The position numbers were made by a program, and so were the translations under genes. Below the pieces are notes generated by a model. That model did not search any database and had not been told where the DNA came from. It worked only from the letters and a program-made list of their open reading frames with translations. 64,000 nucleotides of DNA, taken from assembly GCA_002841495.1 (NCBI GenBank), contig PGZV01000001.1:186001-250000 (forward strand). The letters are read 5' to 3'. Source of the DNA: Firmicutes bacterium HGW-Firmicutes-2. Its GTDB lineage: Bacteria > Bacillota > Clostridia > Lachnospirales > Vallitaleaceae. Position 1 is the first letter of the stretch. Each line of letters opens with the position of its first letter. Below, piece after piece: positions 24,494-33,920 of the stretch.

Positions 24494-25855
24494 TTGTCAA
24501 AAATCAAGGCCATTATTTTGGCTGCCGGTGGCGGAACCAGAATGAAATCCAATAAACCAAAAGTCATTCATGAAATTCTAAAAAAAACATTAGTGGATTA
24601 TGTCATAGAATCTGCTAAAGAAGCAGGAATAGAAGAAATCTGTGTGGTAGTAGGACATCAAAGCGATGTTGTAGAGGCAGCTATTTCTCATGAAGTGGTT
24701 TATGCTAAGCAAACGGAACTACTTGGAACCGGTCATGCGGTTATGATGGCAGAGGATTTTTTGGACGCTGAGGGAAAGACTTTGGTTTTGTTTGGTGATA
24801 CACCTTTAATTACAAGTGATACATTGAAAGCGATGATTCAGCATTGTGAATCGACATTAAGTGACGTTGTCGTATTGTCTACAATAGTAGAGAACCCTAC
24901 GGGTTACGGTCGAATTTTAAGAGACCATAATGGATTATTTCTTAAGAGCGTGGAACATAAAGATGCAACAGAGCAGGAAAAAATGGTTTGTGAAATCAAT
25001 TCAGGCATGTATTGCTTTGATTCCAAGGCGCTAAAAAATGTTTTAGGTAAGCTAACCAATGACAATGCTCAAGGTGAATACTATCTTCCTGACGCTATGA
25101 AGATTATTATGGAAATGGGTGGCAAAGTGGAAGTGTTGGTTACCGAAGAAAGCGACGAGATTCTAGGAATCAATACAAAAGTTCAATTAGCAGAAGCAGG
25201 TTTGATTATGCAAAGACGCATCAATGAGGGCTTCATGCTTGAGGGTGTTGGTATGATAAATCCTGATCAATGCTACATTAGTAAAGATGCCATTATTGGT
25301 GCAGATACGGAAATCTATCCCAATACTTTTATAGAAGGTCATACAAAAATCGGTAAAGGGTGTATAATAGGACCTAACACTAAAATAGTGGACTGTGAAA
25401 TCGGAGACCGAGTTTATATTGAGCAATCTACGGCTCTAGAAAGTAAAATTAGTCATGATACCACTGTTGGACCGTATGCTTACATACGTCCAAATTCAAA
25501 TATAGGTCAAAATATAAAAATTGGTGATTTTGTAGAAATCAAAAATGCAACCATTGGTGACGGTACGAAGGTATCCCATCTTACGTATATCGGAGATGCG
25601 GATGTTGGAAAAAACGTTAATTTTGGATGTGGGACCGTAGTGGTGAACTACGATGGACAGAAAAAATATAGAACGACAATTGAAGACGAAGCTTTCATAG
25701 GTTGTAATACGAACCTTGTCTCTCCTGTCACTGTACATCACAGGGCTTACACAGCTGCTGGATCGACAATAACAAACGATGTACCGGAATCCGCACTAGG
25801 TATAGCAAGAACAAGGCAAACAAATATTGAGGATTGGGCTAAGAGAAACAGATAA
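24494..25855 (+). CDS. glmU: Bifunctional GlcNAc-1-P uridylyltransferase / GlcN-1-P acetyltransferase
   Basis: Makes UDP-GlcNAc, the precursor of peptidoglycan and other glycans. The 453-aa protein has the N-terminal pyrophosphorylase domain (IKAIILAAGGGTRMKSNKPK, GTGHAVMMA, LFGDTPLI, NSGMYCFD) and a C-terminal left-handed β-helix acetyltransferase with many hexapeptides, GPYAYIRPNS, FVEIKNATIGDGTKVSHLTY and NYDGQKKYRT. The start is TTG 24494 with AGAGGTG at 24481-24487. A further-upstream TTG at 24476 lacks an RBS. prs follows after 30 nt. Confidence 0.96.
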   Translation: MSKIKAIILAAGGGTRMKSNKPKVIHEILKKTLVDYVIESAKEAGIEEICVVVGHQSDVVEAAISHEVVYAKQTELLGTGHAVMMAEDFLDAEGKTLVLFGDTPLITSDTLKAMIQHCESTLSDVVVLSTIVENPTGYGRILRDHNGLFLKSVEHKDATEQEKMVCEINSGMYCFDSKALKNVLGKLTNDNAQGEYYLPDAMKIIMEMGGKVEVLVTEESDEILGINTKVQLAEAGLIMQRRINEGFMLEGVGMINPDQCYISKDAIIGADTEIYPNTFIEGHTKIGKGCIIGPNTKIVDCEIGDRVYIEQSTALESKISHDTTVGPYAYIRPNSNIGQNIKIGDFVEIKNATIGDGTKVSHLTYIGDADVGKNVNFGCGTVVVNYDGQKKYRTTIEDEAFIGCNTNLVSPVTVHHRAYTAAGSTITNDVPESALGIARTRQTNIEDWAKRNR

Positions 25856-25885
25856 CGTGAATGCATGAACCTAGGAGGAAGATGA

Positions 25886-26851
25886 ATGACCAGTGTAATC
25901 AGAAACAATGATGGCATTAAAGTTTTTTCAGGAGGCGCAAACCAAGAACTGGCAATCAACATAGCTAAATCATTAGGAACAGAATTATCCATTGCAGAGG
26001 TTGGCAAGTTTAGTGATGGTGAATCGTATGTAAAAATCGGAGAAATGGTAAGAGGTGTTGATTGTTTTATTATTCAACCCACATCATTCCCTGTTAATGA
26101 CACTTTAATGGAAACACTTATTATGATTGATGCTTTAAGAAGAGCCTCAGCCGGACGTATCACAGCAGTTATGCCATATTACGGTTATGCAAGACAAGAC
26201 CGTAAGGCTAGGGCCAGAGATCCGATTACAGCACGTTTAGTGGCGGACATGCTCCAGATTGCCGGTTGTGATCGTATGTTAACGATGGACCTTCATTGTG
26301 CACAGATACAAGGTTTTTTTACCATTCCTGTGGACCATATGCTTGGCAATCCTCTATTAATTAAGTATTACAGAGATAAGTTTCAAGATAACAAAGAAGA
26401 TTTAGTTATTTGTTCACCGGATATTGGTTCGGTTAAACGTTCTAGAAGTTTTGCAGAGGCCCTAGATGTACCGATTGCCATTATTGATAAACGTAGACCT
26501 GAAGACAATGTGAGTGAAGTTATGCACATCATTGGTGATGTTAAAGGTAAAAAGGTGATCTTGGTAGATGATATGATCGATACAGCCGGTACGATTTGTA
26601 ATGCTGCCAATGCCCTTTATGATCAAGGTGCAACGGAGATCTACGCTTGTTGTACACACCCTGTTTTATCCGGTCCTGCGATCGAGAGAATTACAAAGTC
26701 AGCGATTAAAGAACTGGTTGTTCTGGATACGATTGCTTTACCGGATGGTAAAAATACGGATAAGATTAAGCAATTGTCAGTGGCAGATATATTGGCAGAT
26801 GCGATTTCAAGGATTCATCACAATGAGTCTGTTTCGAAGCTTTTTGTATAA
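25886..26851 (+). CDS. prs: Ribose-phosphate pyrophosphokinase (PRPP synthase)
   Basis: Makes PRPP from ribose-5-phosphate and ATP for nucleotide, His and Trp synthesis. The 321-aa protein has the class I pattern: [50 protein letters not shown], the metal site [14 protein letters not shown] (with a Leu for the first Met) and the PRPP loop [18 protein letters not shown] precedes the ATG. It ends the glmU-prs operon at a strong terminator. PRPP is also the effector of the PurR encoded 5 kb upstream. Confidence 0.96.
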   Translation: MTSVIRNNDGIKVFSGGANQELAINIAKSLGTELSIAEVGKFSDGESYVKIGEMVRGVDCFIIQPTSFPVNDTLMETLIMIDALRRASAGRITAVMPYYGYARQDRKARARDPITARLVADMLQIAGCDRMLTMDLHCAQIQGFFTIPVDHMLGNPLLIKYYRDKFQDNKEDLVICSPDIGSVKRSRSFAEALDVPIAIIDKRRPEDNVSEVMHIIGDVKGKKVILVDDMIDTAGTICNAANALYDQGATEIYACCTHPVLSGPAIERITKSAIKELVVLDTIALPDGKNTDKIKQLSVADILADAISRIHHNESVSKLFV

Positions 26852-26866
26852 ATAGATTATGAAGGT

Positions 26867-26902
26867 CTCTAAGTGGATAAAATGCTTAGAGGCTTTTTTT
26901 TT
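26867..26902 (+). terminator. Terminator of glmU-prs
   Basis: Stem CTCTAAG / CTTAGAG with an 11-nt loop, followed by GC and a T9 run. Confidence 0.88.
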
Positions 26903-26954
26903 ATTCTTTAGGAAAGTCTATGCTATGTTAATGCATTGAAGTGTTACATTAACT

Positions 26955-27020
26955 ATCAAGGAAATCTTTCCTGTCGAACCGTTCAGAAATATGAGCAGAG
27001 CTCATAGCGAAGTTAAGCTT
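26955..27020 (+). repeat. Hairpin repeat family 3, divergent copy
   Basis: TCAAGGAAATCTTTCCTG followed by TCGAACCG resembles the better preserved copies at 48994 and 59401 (TCAAGGAACTTTCCTGCCG). The self-complementary GGAAA/TTTCC part is kept. Confidence 0.4.
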
Positions 27021-27028
27021 CTTTTCTT

Positions 27029-27173
27029 GGTCCCATGAAAACCCTTCCACAGTCTGTATGAGTACGGCCTCCGGTTGGTGCGTCCTGCACCAAAAGTCGG
27101 CGGACAGCTTCCGGCTGTCTTGCTTAACTCACACAGCCAGTTCTAGGAACTTCATGGTCGATGTTGGTGTAGC
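27029..27173 (+). repeat. Structured repeat family 2, copy A (short form)
   Basis: Starts GGTCCCATGAAAACCCTTCC and ends GGAACTTCATGGTCG, so the ends can pair. It holds hairpin 1, TTGGTGC(GTCCT)GCACCAA (27075-27093), and hairpin 2, GACAGC(TTCCG)GCTGTC (27103-27119). The ~75-nt third hairpin present in copies B and C is missing. It lies between prs and the kinase operon. Confidence 0.8.
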
Positions 27174-27186
27174 GGTAATAAAGGAA

Positions 27187-27226
27187 GGTCCCATGAAAAC
27201 CCTTCCACAGTCTGTATGAGTACGGC
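27187..27226 (+). repeat. Structured repeat family 2, 5' fragment
   Basis: A 40-bp exact repeat of the first part of copy A (GGTCCCATGAAAACCCTTCC to GAGTACGGC), then a T7 run. GGAAGG at 27183-27188 can pair with CCTTCC, so this fragment may act as a terminator. Confidence 0.75.
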
Positions 27227-27395
27227 TTTTTTTGGTAAGTCTTGTTATAAATGGAAATGATTCCTATAATATGGAATTGTTTCTTTTTTTGTGTTATATA
27301 AACATAAATGTTTAAAATATGAAATAATTTATTCAATATACGTAAATTATCAAAAAACTTCTTGCATTTTATAGAGGGTCTCCCTATAATATGGT

Positions 27396-27475
27396 AGAGG
27401 GTCAAAACCAAGTTTCACTAAATTCACCCACCATGGTAGGTGAAAGTTCAACTATATAGTTTTGATACCTTAACC
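27396..27475 (+). repeat. MITE-like repeat with replaced centre
   Basis: Left part GGGTCAAAACCAAGTTTCAC and right part TTCAACTATATAGTTTTGAT...CTTAACC match the ends of the 119-bp element, but the AT-rich core is replaced by the short palindrome CCACCATGGTAGG. It ends 43 bp before the kinase gene and forms part of its leader. Confidence 0.7.
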
Positions 27476-27518
27476 ATAATATATAAGAGTATTGTGCCTT
27501 AAAGAATGGGGATAGGGA

Positions 27519-29039
27519 GTGGATGACTTGGAAGATACATTATTGGCGGGTGTTGTTCTCTTTGAACGCTATAAGATTATCAGGCCTCTTGGCATTGGCG
27601 GGACCAGTATCGTATATCTGGCACAGAATAATAAGATTGGGAGTTTGGTCGCCATTAAAGCCATTAAGAAAAAAGATGGTGACGTAGATTTACTGGCAGA
27701 AAAAAATATTTTGATTGAATTGCGACACCCGTCCATTCCAATCATTATGGATATTGAAGAGGATGAAGATCGCATCTATCTTATTGAGGAATATGTTGAA
27801 GGTAACGTGCTTGAGAAGTTTAAGAACAAACTAACAGAACATGAGATTATCGATATTATGCTACAGCTTTGTGATGTACTGAATTACTTACATACCTTCC
27901 AAGATCGGCCTATTATTTATAGAGATTTAAAACCAAGTAATGTCATCCGAATGCAAAATGGACATATTAAGTTGATTGATTTTGGTATAGCCAAAAAATA
28001 CAGCCATGATACAACTCAGGATACGACTCAGTTTGGAACAAGAGGGTATGCTGCCCCTGAGCAATTTGGATTTTCTAAGGCGGATGTACGTACGGATATT
28101 TTTGCACTGGGCGTAAGCATGTATTATTTACTAACAGGTAAGAATCTAAGTACACCTCCATACCGTTTACAACCTTTACGAGAAGAACATCCTTTTATTA
28201 GTTCGGGTTTAGAACAAATCATTATGAAATGTGTGGAGACCGTACAGGCTAAAAGGTATCAGAGTATTGTCGCCTTACGAGATGCTATTAAGTCTCTGAG
28301 TATTCAAGGTCATGACAATAAAGACTATGAAGTCTTTCTTGAAAAAGGTCGTAAAGTCATTACGGTTACAGGTATAAGCAGGTCATTGGGTACAACACAT
28401 GTGGCCATCATGCTTGCTCATTATTTCAAGGAGCAAGGGCAAAAAGTTGCTTTGATAGAGTGGCAACCGCATCATGATTTTATAAAAATTTATAACATGT
28501 ACAAAACCATCATAGAAGAAAAATTCTACTTTATTTTTAATGAGATTCATTTTTATAGTTATCAAAATCATATGTCATATGATAAAAGCATGACCGCTAA
28601 TTATGATGTGATTATAGTAGATGGTGGTGGGTATGATGACTTAGTACAAAAAGGCAGTTATCAGAAAAGTCACCAGGTTCTTATGTTGTGTGGTGGTAAG
28701 GATTGGGAAATAGATCATTTTGAAGAATACTATTTTGGTAGTCCGAATAAGAAGTATCATTATATGTTTAATTTTATGGATGATGTAGCTTTTGTAGAAA
28801 TAAAAAAAAGTATGACGAACTTTAAGTGTCATCAGATACCTTATAATCCCAGTCCATATCAGGTGACGGAAACCACTAAAAAGTTATTAGATGGTATTTT
28901 TGAAGTGAATAATACAAAATCCATAGGATTAAAAAGGAGTAAGCTGGAGGATGTTAAAAACCATATTAGATCAAAAATTCAAACACTTAAAAACTCAAAA
29001 ATCAAAGAGCAATGTGATTGCAGTGACGGGAGCAGCTAA
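27519..29039 (+). CDS. Ser/Thr protein kinase fused to a degenerate ParA-like domain
   Basis: A 506-aa two-domain protein heading the Tad-like operon. Residues 18-262 form a Hanks-type kinase: GIGGTS loop (25-30), K47 (VAIK), E61, YRDLKPSN with D136, and DFG with D154, so it should be active. Residues 278-480 resemble a ParA/MinD-like NTPase, but its P-loop is GISRSLGTTH, without the catalytic Lys. No membrane segment or PASTA repeats are seen. The start is GTG 27519 or TTG 27528, since purine-rich GGGGA and AGGGAG sites fit each. It probably phosphorylates or senses components of the secretion machine. The next gene overlaps by 89 nt. Confidence 0.8.
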   Translation: MDDLEDTLLAGVVLFERYKIIRPLGIGGTSIVYLAQNNKIGSLVAIKAIKKKDGDVDLLAEKNILIELRHPSIPIIMDIEEDEDRIYLIEEYVEGNVLEKFKNKLTEHEIIDIMLQLCDVLNYLHTFQDRPIIYRDLKPSNVIRMQNGHIKLIDFGIAKKYSHDTTQDTTQFGTRGYAAPEQFGFSKADVRTDIFALGVSMYYLLTGKNLSTPPYRLQPLREEHPFISSGLEQIIMKCVETVQAKRYQSIVALRDAIKSLSIQGHDNKDYEVFLEKGRKVITVTGISRSLGTTHVAIMLAHYFKEQGQKVALIEWQPHHDFIKIYNMYKTIIEEKFYFIFNEIHFYSYQNHMSYDKSMTANYDVIIVDGGGYDDLVQKGSYQKSHQVLMLCGGKDWEIDHFEEYYFGSPNKKYHYMFNFMDDVAFVEIKKSMTNFKCHQIPYNPSPYQVTETTKKLLDGIFEVNNTKSIGLKRSKLEDVKNHIRSKIQTLKNSKIKEQCDCSDGSS

Positions 29040-29586
29040 AGGTGTTGGCGTCACACATTTTTGCATTATGATCGCTTACTATCTGGCCAAACAAAGAAGG
29101 AAGGTTGCTTTAGTGGAACTAAATAGTACGGGTCATTTTGGGAGAATTGAAAAAGCATATGAAGGCTTGCATCATGATGTCACGTCCACAGAAACTTTTA
29201 ATATTAAAGGTGTGACATATTATAAAGCAACATCGAAAGAAAAACTTATGGATTTGTATCAGGGAGACTATCATTACATCGTTCTTGACATAGGCGATGG
29301 TATAAAAAATCATGCAGAAGAGCATAAGCGTGCGGACATACCTTTGGTTATAGGGCATGTTAGTGACTGGAAGATACATGAAGTGGAAGATTTTAGGCAA
29401 AGATATTCTATGCTCATGACTCAAAGATGTAAATGGCTTTTTCCAGACGGAAAGAAGGATGAAATGAAGGCGTTAGGGAGAAAAATGGAGATGGCTTTCC
29501 ATAGAGTACCTTATTGTGTTGATCCATTTATAAGGACAAAAGAAGCACAAGAATACATGAAAAAAATCATAGGATCGGAGGTATGA
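28951..29586 (+). CDS. ParA/MinD-like protein with altered Walker A
   Basis: A 211-aa soluble protein of the SIMIBI type (NVIAVTGAAKGVGVTHFCIMI, VALVELNSTGHFG, YIVLDIGDG). The P-loop AKGVGVTH keeps the signature Lys but has Val where the catalytic Lys of GKT normally is. It is related in its opening pattern to the C-terminal domain of the preceding kinase. The gene starts inside the 3' end of the kinase gene in another frame, with GGAGG nearby, so the two are coupled. In Tad systems such proteins (CpaE/TadZ) position the machine. That role here is inferred. Confidence 0.7.
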   Translation: MLKTILDQKFKHLKTQKSKSNVIAVTGAAKGVGVTHFCIMIAYYLAKQRRKVALVELNSTGHFGRIEKAYEGLHHDVTSTETFNIKGVTYYKATSKEKLMDLYQGDYHYIVLDIGDGIKNHAEEHKRADIPLVIGHVSDWKIHEVEDFRQRYSMLMTQRCKWLFPDGKKDEMKALGRKMEMAFHRVPYCVDPFIRTKEAQEYMKKIIGSEV

Positions 29587-29587
29587 T

Positions 29588-30613
29588 ATGTCAATCATTC
29601 GACAACGTACAAAGAATTTATTAATGGCAGGATTTTTAGGAGTGGTCTTGTGTCTTCTGGTGACTTTGATATTGTCCTTAACATTTAGAGAAAAACTTTC
29701 TGATTTTCTAACCACCACAATTAAACAAGAAAAACAAGAAGTGTTCACCTATCCAATTGTTGTAGCATCTAAGCCACTAAAAAAAGGAAGTGTCCTGAAA
29801 CAGGAGGATGTAGCGGTATCACTATTGGGGGCAGAAAAACCAATCTTATCCGGTTATACTGAAGTAACTTTGGTGGTTGGTAAGAAACTTCTGATGGATG
29901 TGGATGAAAATCTACCGTTAACGCAGCCTATGTTTATGGAGGACGCCTTGGTTGATAAGAATCTTAGAATCTATGAGTTTGGGTTTATTGAAATACCTTA
30001 TTTGCTAAAGGAGACAGATGTGGTGGATGTCAGAATTGCTTTTCCAACAGGTCAGGATTACATCGTTTTAGCGAAGAAATCGATACAATCCTTTGAGCGT
30101 TCCAGAGATCAGGTTCATGTAGGTTTGTTGGATTTGGCTCTTGAAGAAGAAGAGGTTCTTAGGATGTCCAGTGCAATGGTAGATACGTACTTGACAGAAG
30201 GTACCAAGGTGTACTTGGTCAAATATATCAACCCAGACCAACAGGCATCATCCGTTGTTAATTATCCTGTAAATCAAAGTGTTTTAGCTCTTTATATGGA
30301 GAATCCGAATGTATTTGAGGTACCCAATGCTGAACAGGTTTTAAGTAGACGACGGGTGCTGGATGCATCATTGTTATCTTTATTAGATGAAGCAGGCGTT
30401 CGTTTTTTTGAGACAAACATGGCTATACCGACCATGACGATGAATCCTTCGACACCGGTGGATACGATTTTGGAAGATATCCAAAGTACAGATCATAATC
30501 CCTTACCTGAAACAACTACCACCACAACGAGCAATGAGTTCAAGAACACTGAACCTAAGAACACGGAACATAATAACGAAAAGGAAGAAGACGCAACATT
30601 GTCTGGATTTTAG
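29588..30613 (+). CDS. CpaB-like SAF-domain membrane protein
   Basis: Probable Flp/Tad assembly protein, 341 aa. One N-terminal membrane helix (LMAGFLGVVLCLLVTLILSL) is followed by a SAF domain at about 52-115 (PIVVASKPLKKGSVLKQEDV...VGKKLLMDVDENLPLT), the pattern of CpaB/RcpC. The C-terminal tail is low complexity (TTTTTTSNEFKNTEPKNTEH). It lies one base after the upstream gene. In Gram-positives CpaB-like proteins act on the outer face of the membrane. Confidence 0.75.
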   Translation: MSIIRQRTKNLLMAGFLGVVLCLLVTLILSLTFREKLSDFLTTTIKQEKQEVFTYPIVVASKPLKKGSVLKQEDVAVSLLGAEKPILSGYTEVTLVVGKKLLMDVDENLPLTQPMFMEDALVDKNLRIYEFGFIEIPYLLKETDVVDVRIAFPTGQDYIVLAKKSIQSFERSRDQVHVGLLDLALEEEEVLRMSSAMVDTYLTEGTKVYLVKYINPDQQASSVVNYPVNQSVLALYMENPNVFEVPNAEQVLSRRRVLDASLLSLLDEAGVRFFETNMAIPTMTMNPSTPVDTILEDIQSTDHNPLPETTTTTTSNEFKNTEPKNTEHNNEKEEDATLSGF

Positions 30614-30615
30614 GT

Positions 30616-31227
30616 ATGGATATGATACGTATAGGTTTAATCGGTATAAATACAAAAGAAAAGGACTATTTGGGGCTTTATTTAGGCAAGGTCCTATCCA
30701 TGGAACATAAAGTTGTGCTGGTTACAAGGCAACAAAGCATCATGGGTGGGTTAGAGGATTATGAATACAATGAGACCTTTAGAATTGTGAGCCATATACC
30801 GGATACAATTGAAGCGGATTATCTCATTGTGAATCATCAGGAATTTGATAGAGAAAGTTATGATTGCTTATTTTTCATAACCGGACCTAAGCAATCGGAG
30901 GTGTCCGACAACGAGCCCATTTTTAACAAAGGCCTATTGGAAAATGATTGTGTTATTTATCATAATATTTTTGAAGACAGTAAAATAAATGGAAAATATT
31001 TGAGCAATCGATTAAAGATTGATCCCCAAAAAACCAAAGTGCTTGAACGACCTATTAATGAATGGGATTTAATAATGGAGATGGAAAATGATTATGATCA
31101 GTCCATAGGTATGCGGCATATGTCCCGAGATTACCGGAAACTTATTTACAAAATGTTGCAACATAGTACGGGCGATAAAGACAAAGCCATAAAAAGGTGG
31201 CAAAAAAAGGCGAAAAGGAGTAAATAA
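30616..31227 (+). CDS. Hypothetical protein of the Tad-like operon
   Basis: Not recognised. A 203-aa protein with a Rossmann-like opening (IRIGLIGINTKEKDYLGLYLGKVL) and a second strand-rich part (DYLIVNHQEFD, DCLFFITGP), ending in a basic tail (RWQKKAKRSK). No P-loop or membrane segment. It lies 2 nt from both neighbours inside the operon, so a role in the same machine is likely. It may be a response-regulator-like or NTPase-like accessory domain. Confidence 0.65.
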   Translation: MDMIRIGLIGINTKEKDYLGLYLGKVLSMEHKVVLVTRQQSIMGGLEDYEYNETFRIVSHIPDTIEADYLIVNHQEFDRESYDCLFFITGPKQSEVSDNEPIFNKGLLENDCVIYHNIFEDSKINGKYLSNRLKIDPQKTKVLERPINEWDLIMEMENDYDQSIGMRHMSRDYRKLIYKMLQHSTGDKDKAIKRWQKKAKRSK

Positions 31228-31228
31228 A

Positions 31229-32062
31229 ATGCAAATAGCGTTTTGGTCACCCAATCATGGTCAAACTGGGACAACAAGTGCTGCTGTTGCTATGGCAAGC
31301 ATGTCAGCCCTTATGTATAACTTCAAAATTCTTCTAGCACATAGTCATTTTGAGCGTAGTACATTGGAAAGCTGTTTTATGAAAGAAAAAGTACATCATC
31401 ATGAAGATCTTTTAGACTTTAGTGATAATGGTTTGGATGCCTTGAAAAGACTGGCAAAAAATGGAAGACTTTCTTCAGGTATGATCTGCGATTATACCAT
31501 ATCTCTTTTGGCAAATAGACGATTGGATTTGCTTCAAGGAACCAAAACACCCAAGCCAATGGATACTCAAGAAACACTGACACTACTAAATCAGATTTTT
31601 ACGGTAGCTAGTAGTGATTATGATCTAACGATGATTGATGTACCAAGTGGTACCCACCAGAAATTAACACGAAAAATTATCAAGCAATCTGATTTGGTTG
31701 TGGTATGTCTGAATCAGAATAAAGCCTTATTGGATGCATATTTTAGTAGTCCGACTTATGCTTCAATGCTAAATGAGAAGACGGTTTTATACAACATCGG
31801 TATGTACAATAAAGATAGTCGGTATACACTTAAAAATCTGGCTAAAACATATGGTATGAACAACATAATGTGCATACCCTACGATATAGGTTTTATGGAT
31901 GCCTGCAATAATAGTCGCGTACTTGATTTCATGATGCGCCATTTGACCACCAATTCGAAAAATAAGCACAGAAAATTTTTGGAACATCTAGAAAGAAATT
32001 GTGAACGCATGATGAAACAGTTAGAAAAGACCAAACAGGAGGCTAGTATCGATTATGCTTAA
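31229..32062 (+). CDS. CpaE-like P-loop protein with GQTGTTS motif
   Basis: A 277-aa SIMIBI-type protein starting MQIAFWSPNHGQTGTTSAAV. The P-loop has Thr where the usual Lys of GKT would be, a form I associate with CpaE-like proteins next to clostridial Tad genes. Further motifs are YDLTMIDVPSG (Walker B-like) and SDLVVVCLNQ. It overlaps the CpaF-like gene by 8 nt. The likely role is localisation or assembly of the ATPase complex. It is the third such protein in this operon. Confidence 0.7.
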   Translation: MQIAFWSPNHGQTGTTSAAVAMASMSALMYNFKILLAHSHFERSTLESCFMKEKVHHHEDLLDFSDNGLDALKRLAKNGRLSSGMICDYTISLLANRRLDLLQGTKTPKPMDTQETLTLLNQIFTVASSDYDLTMIDVPSGTHQKLTRKIIKQSDLVVVCLNQNKALLDAYFSSPTYASMLNEKTVLYNIGMYNKDSRYTLKNLAKTYGMNNIMCIPYDIGFMDACNNSRVLDFMMRHLTTNSKNKHRKFLEHLERNCERMMKQLEKTKQEASIDYA

Positions 32063-33920
32063 TTTTATAATGATACTGGTGGTGCTTTTAGTATTTGTCT
32101 TTATATTAATGATGTATTTTAGAAAAGGGGATTCAACCCATTATTTAGAGCAGAAGCTACTAAACAACAATGAAAGATTTCAATTTGAGGCCATTGTGGA
32201 TTTTGTCAAAGATGCTATTAATGATATAACAAGAACCAACTTGTATGAAATGGGTCTATCCGAAGATGAGTTTAAAAGGCGGCTTAATAAAAGAAGTGAG
32301 TTGAAAAAAGCACTGAAAAATTGTACCTATGGGTCAGTCCTAGATAAAGAATATGTGAAAGACTTCATCTGCGATTTGTTAAAGAAAAACTATATAACAG
32401 AAAAAAATGTGGATAAAATCATGCACTTTGGACAACCTAATTTTCTAAGTATACAAGATAAATTTGAGATCTTGCTTTATCAGTATAAAAAAAGTTATGG
32501 TTCATTGGCCCTTAGCCAAATGATTCAGGAACACAACTTAGATGATCTAAAGCATATCATTGAAAACGGAAAAACCCCTTCTTATATCATAACGTCTCAG
32601 GAGATTGAAGCAATCTTTAGTACAAGCCTAACACAATTGAGTTATGAAGATAAGTTGAAGGTTATTACACAGAGAGTTTATCAGATTTACAAAGGATTTG
32701 GTGTGGTAGATGAAATAAGGGATATGGCGATTGACGGCGTATCAGGTGGTGTTTCGGGTGTGGTAGAAAAGGCTACAGATAAAGTGATGGAAGATTATTT
32801 GAGTCAAATCATCCAGATACCGAATCATTATGATAGCATTTGGATATTTTATAAAGGTAAGTCCATTCATTTGGATTTTCTTTCATTTGGTTCAGAAAAG
32901 GAATTGCGACGGATCTGTCAGAATATATATCGCTATAACAAAGCCGGACAACTTTCGGAAAGTACAGGCTTTAAAGTGAATGAAATGAAGGACGGTTCAA
33001 GAGTTGTTGTTGTCAGACCGGGTTTCTCGGAATCGTGGGCATTTTTTGTCAGAAAATTCCACATTGCCAATGTAACATTGGAGGAATTGATTTCAGATGA
33101 AAATGCTAGTCTACCAATAGAAACCATTCGATATCTGATTAAGGGTGCAAGAATAATATCCATAACCGGCTCTCAAGGGTCAGGCAAGACAACGTTATTG
33201 ATGGCAATGGTTGAAGCTATTTATGGAACATTAACACTACGTGTTCAAGAAATGGCTTTTGAATTGCATCTTAGAAAAGTTTATCCAATGCGAAACATCT
33301 TAACATTCAAAGAAACACCTACCATAACAGGGCAGTCAGGTATGGATGTCCAGAAAAAAACTGATGGGTCCGTTAGTATTTTAGGTGAGATTGCAACAGA
33401 TGAGGTTGCTGTTTGGATGCTACAAATGGCTCAAGTGGCATCTTTGTTCACGCTTTTTACCCACCATGCCAAAACCGTTAAGGATTTGGTTTTGTCTCTT
33501 AGGAATTCTCTTCTTAAATGTGAGATTTTCAGGGACGAGAAGATAGCAGAACAACAGGTGGTGAGTGTATTGGATTTTGATATCCATATGGAACGGGATG
33601 GAGACGGTAAAAGATATATTTCCCGAATAACAGAAATCGTAGCTTCTGAGCTTGAAGCACCATACAAGAGAGATTATAGGGAAACGTCGAATCAAGAAGA
33701 TCAGCAAAAGGCTTTTATGGACACCATGACCGAGTACTTCACCCGTATGACGGATCGGAAAAAATATGAAAGTAGAGATGTTGTTGTATTTGATGGGAGG
33801 CGTTACAAAACGGCGCATAGAATAAGTAAGGACACCATCAGTCAGATGGAAAAAAGCATGTCCAAAACAGATTATCAAGGCTTTGTACTATTTCAAAATG
33901 AGAACTGGGGTTGTGGATAA
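32055..33920 (+). CDS. CpaF/TadA-like secretion ATPase with N-terminal membrane anchor
   Basis: Motor ATPase of the Tad/type II family, 621 aa. It has a membrane helix at residues 4-22 (unusual for CpaF), a helical N-domain, then the ATPase core: PGFSESWAFFVRKF, Walker A GSQGSGKTT near 371-379, the Asp-box-like LRVQEMAFEL, Walker B-like SVSILGEIATDEVAVW, and the His box TLFTHHAK. LGEIA instead of VGEVRG is a divergent Walker B. The TAA stop overlaps the next ATG. It powers assembly or retraction of the pilin-like proteins encoded downstream. Confidence 0.85.
   Translation: MLNFIMILVVLLVFVFILMMYFRKGDSTHYLEQKLLNNNERFQFEAIVDFVKDAINDITRTNLYEMGLSEDEFKRRLNKRSELKKALKNCTYGSVLDKEYVKDFICDLLKKNYITEKNVDKIMHFGQPNFLSIQDKFEILLYQYKKSYGSLALSQMIQEHNLDDLKHIIENGKTPSYIITSQEIEAIFSTSLTQLSYEDKLKVITQRVYQIYKGFGVVDEIRDMAIDGVSGGVSGVVEKATDKVMEDYLSQIIQIPNHYDSIWIFYKGKSIHLDFLSFGSEKELRRICQNIYRYNKAGQLSESTGFKVNEMKDGSRVVVVRPGFSESWAFFVRKFHIANVTLEELISDENASLPIETIRYLIKGARIISITGSQGSGKTTLLMAMVEAIYGTLTLRVQEMAFELHLRKVYPMRNILTFKETPTITGQSGMDVQKKTDGSVSILGEIATDEVAVWMLQMAQVASLFTLFTHHAKTVKDLVLSLRNSLLKCEIFRDEKIAEQQVVSVLDFDIHMERDGDGKRYISRITEIVASELEAPYKRDYRETSNQEDQQKAFMDTMTEYFTRMTDRKKYESRDVVVFDGRRYKTAHRISKDTISQMEKSMSKTDYQGFVLFQNENWGCG

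Noticed and set aside
27029-27173. Structured repeat family 2 as a known riboswitch class such as GEMM
   Set aside because: The GCCTCCGG stretch recalls c-di-GMP aptamers, but the conserved aptamer core and the link to one regulated gene are missing, and copies lie between unrelated operons.
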